Positions 4,626-5,404 of a DNA stretch of 5,404 nucleotides are shown here, piece by piece. The notes under the pieces are model-generated. The model had not been told where the DNA came from. It was given only the letters and a program-made list of their open reading frames with translations, and made no database searches. The position numbers were made by a program, and so were the translations under genes. The stretch comes from Bacillota bacterium (GTDB taxonomy: Bacteria; Bacillota; Clostridia; Acetivibrionales; DSM-2933). Position 1 is the stretch's first letter, and each line of letters starts with the position of its first letter. The stretch spans positions 1 to 5,404 of the forward strand of contig JAUZPS010000357.1 in NCBI GenBank assembly GCA_030705945.1, in the 5' to 3' direction.

Positions 4626-5150
4626 ATGAATTTATTTGGTAGTCATATCAATAATGATGCGATTTATAATTTTATCATCTCGATTGGAAGTAAGATTTTA
4701 TTTGGCGGCGCAGTTCTGCTCATCGGAATATTTCTCATAAACTTATTAGTTAAAGCGACAAAGAAGGTTTTAAACAAAGCATATAATGATGTTACCTTGA
4801 TTTCTTTTCTTTCTTCTCTTTTAAATATATCATTAAAACTACTGCTAGTAATATCTGTTTTATCTTTAATTGGAATCGAAATGACTTCTTTTATCGCGTT
4901 GTTTGGCGCGGCTGGTCTAGCCGTAGGACTGGCTTTTCAAGGAACCCTCGCAAATTTTGCGGCAGGTGTGTTGATACTTATATTCAGGCCTTTTAATGTA
5001 GGAGACCAGATTAAGTCCCAGGATCTTAGCGGTAAGGTTAAAGAGATTCAAGTACTTTTCACGGTCCTTGAAACAGAAGATAACAAACGAGTTGTTTTAC
5101 CTAACAGCGGTATATACAGTAATATTATACTTGTAAATTCCTGCAAATAA
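4626..5150 (+). CDS. Short MscS-family mechanosensitive channel protein, second paralog
   Basis: This 174-residue MscS-family membrane protein aligns with its upstream neighbour along the whole length, with roughly half the core residues identical by eye. Likely helices are TM1 (~19-43), TM2 (~64-84) and TM3 (~88-121). TM3 has GAAGLAVG (94-101) and FQGTLANFAAGV (104-115), followed by RPFNVGD (121-127) and a beta-domain ending in LPNS (158-161). Both pore leucines matching E. coli L105 and L109 are present (L98, L102), unlike the first paralog. Like the first it stops shortly after the PNS motif and lacks the C-terminal alpha/beta domain. The 21-base intergenic gap indicates one operon, so the two products may co-assemble into one ring or form separate homomers. 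Palindrome B2 begins 18 bases after the stop and may serve as the 3' end of the transcript. Confidence 0.93.
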   Translation: MNLFGSHINNDAIYNFIISIGSKILFGGAVLLIGIFLINLLVKATKKVLNKAYNDVTLISFLSSLLNISLKLLLVISVLSLIGIEMTSFIALFGAAGLAVGLAFQGTLANFAAGVLILIFRPFNVGDQIKSQDLSGKVKEIQVLFTVLETEDNKRVVLPNSGIYSNIILVNSCK

Positions 5151-5168
5151 ACTATTGAAAATTTATTA

Positions 5169-5261
5169 AAATCATTATTAATCTTTTACATTTATCTATT
5201 GCAAAATAAAGTTAAAATGTTCGTTATTCTGCTCTGCTAAATGTAAGATTAATAATGATTT
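5169..5261. repeat. Repeat B, copy 2: palindrome after the MscS operon
   Basis: AAATCATTATTAATC (5169-5183) is mirrored perfectly by GATTAATAATGATTT (5247-5261). The inner part (ACATTTATC, then GCAAAATAA, against TTATTCTGC and TAAATGT) pairs with a few mismatches, as in copy B1. As RNA it would be a ~90-base hairpin just past the second channel gene. There is no T-run, so intrinsic termination is doubtful, but it could protect the 3' end. It is separated by 6 bases from repeat A copy 3. Confidence 0.75.
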
Positions 5262-5267
5262 ATCTAT

Positions 5268-5404
5268 ATAAGTTACGAAAAAGATTTTACATTAAAAATG
5301 CAGTTAATACATCTGCATTTTACTATCAAAGCTGAACTTTTCGCAACTTATGAATCAAGGTATATATTTTGCAATATAAAAAATGGATGTAAAATGTTTA
5401 TTGC
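5268..5404 (+). repeat. Repeat A, copy 3 (cut by right window edge)
   Basis: Bases 5275-5404 match 1-130 with four substitutions and no gaps. The first hairpin is complete here: ATAAGTTACGAAAA (5268-5281) with TTTTCGCAACTTAT (5338-5351), and inner stem AAAATGCAG (5295-5303) with CTGCATTTT (5313-5321). The second hairpin begins at TATATATTTTGCAATA (5361-5376) and its other arm lies beyond the window. It is in direct orientation with copy 1. Confidence 0.85.

Noticed and set aside
1..5404. CRISPR array
   Set aside because: The repeats are few, long, palindromic and irregularly spaced in both orientations; there is no regular repeat-spacer pattern.

Overview
The window is AT-rich DNA. It has strong GGAGG-type ribosome binding sites, compact genes separated by long non-coding stretches, and an exported S-layer-homology (SLH) protein. 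Together these point to a Gram-positive anaerobe of the Clostridia. That is inference from style and gene content; no marker gene fixes the genus. There are no rRNA or tRNA genes and no CRISPR array.

Layout: 1-140 is a copy (A1) of a hairpin-forming repeat. 141-939 is a long non-coding stretch with a few weak hairpins and a possible promoter at 727-755. 940-2316 (+) encodes a 458-residue secreted protein with a signal peptide, three SLH modules and a leucine-rich-repeat (LRR) domain of the internalin type. 2369-2560 is a small element with terminal inverted repeats (MITE-like) and a second palindrome nested inside it. 2575-2709 is an unrelated palindromic block. 3206-2708 on the minus strand holds two small genes of unknown function (54 and 94 residues), probably one operon. 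3347-4031 is non-coding and packed with palindromic repeats (B1, B3, A2) plus an orphan minus-strand terminator. 4074-5150 (+) is a two-gene operon of unusually short MscS-type mechanosensitive channel paralogs. 5169-5404 carries another B-A repeat pair; its A copy (A3) is about 97% identical to A1 over 130 bases and is cut by the window edge.

How the parts relate: the SLH-LRR protein should sit on the cell wall and bind a protein or glycan ligand. The two MscS-like proteins should be membrane subunits that may assemble together. The small minus-strand pair has no visible link to either. What unifies the window is the repeat population. At least three A copies, three B copies and one element sharing the A end sequence occupy the intergenic spaces and never enter a gene. 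The differences between A1 and A3 fall almost only in hairpin loops, so the fold, as DNA or RNA, may be what is preserved. The most notable observations are this repeat family and the pair of MscS paralogs that both stop before the usual C-terminal domain.
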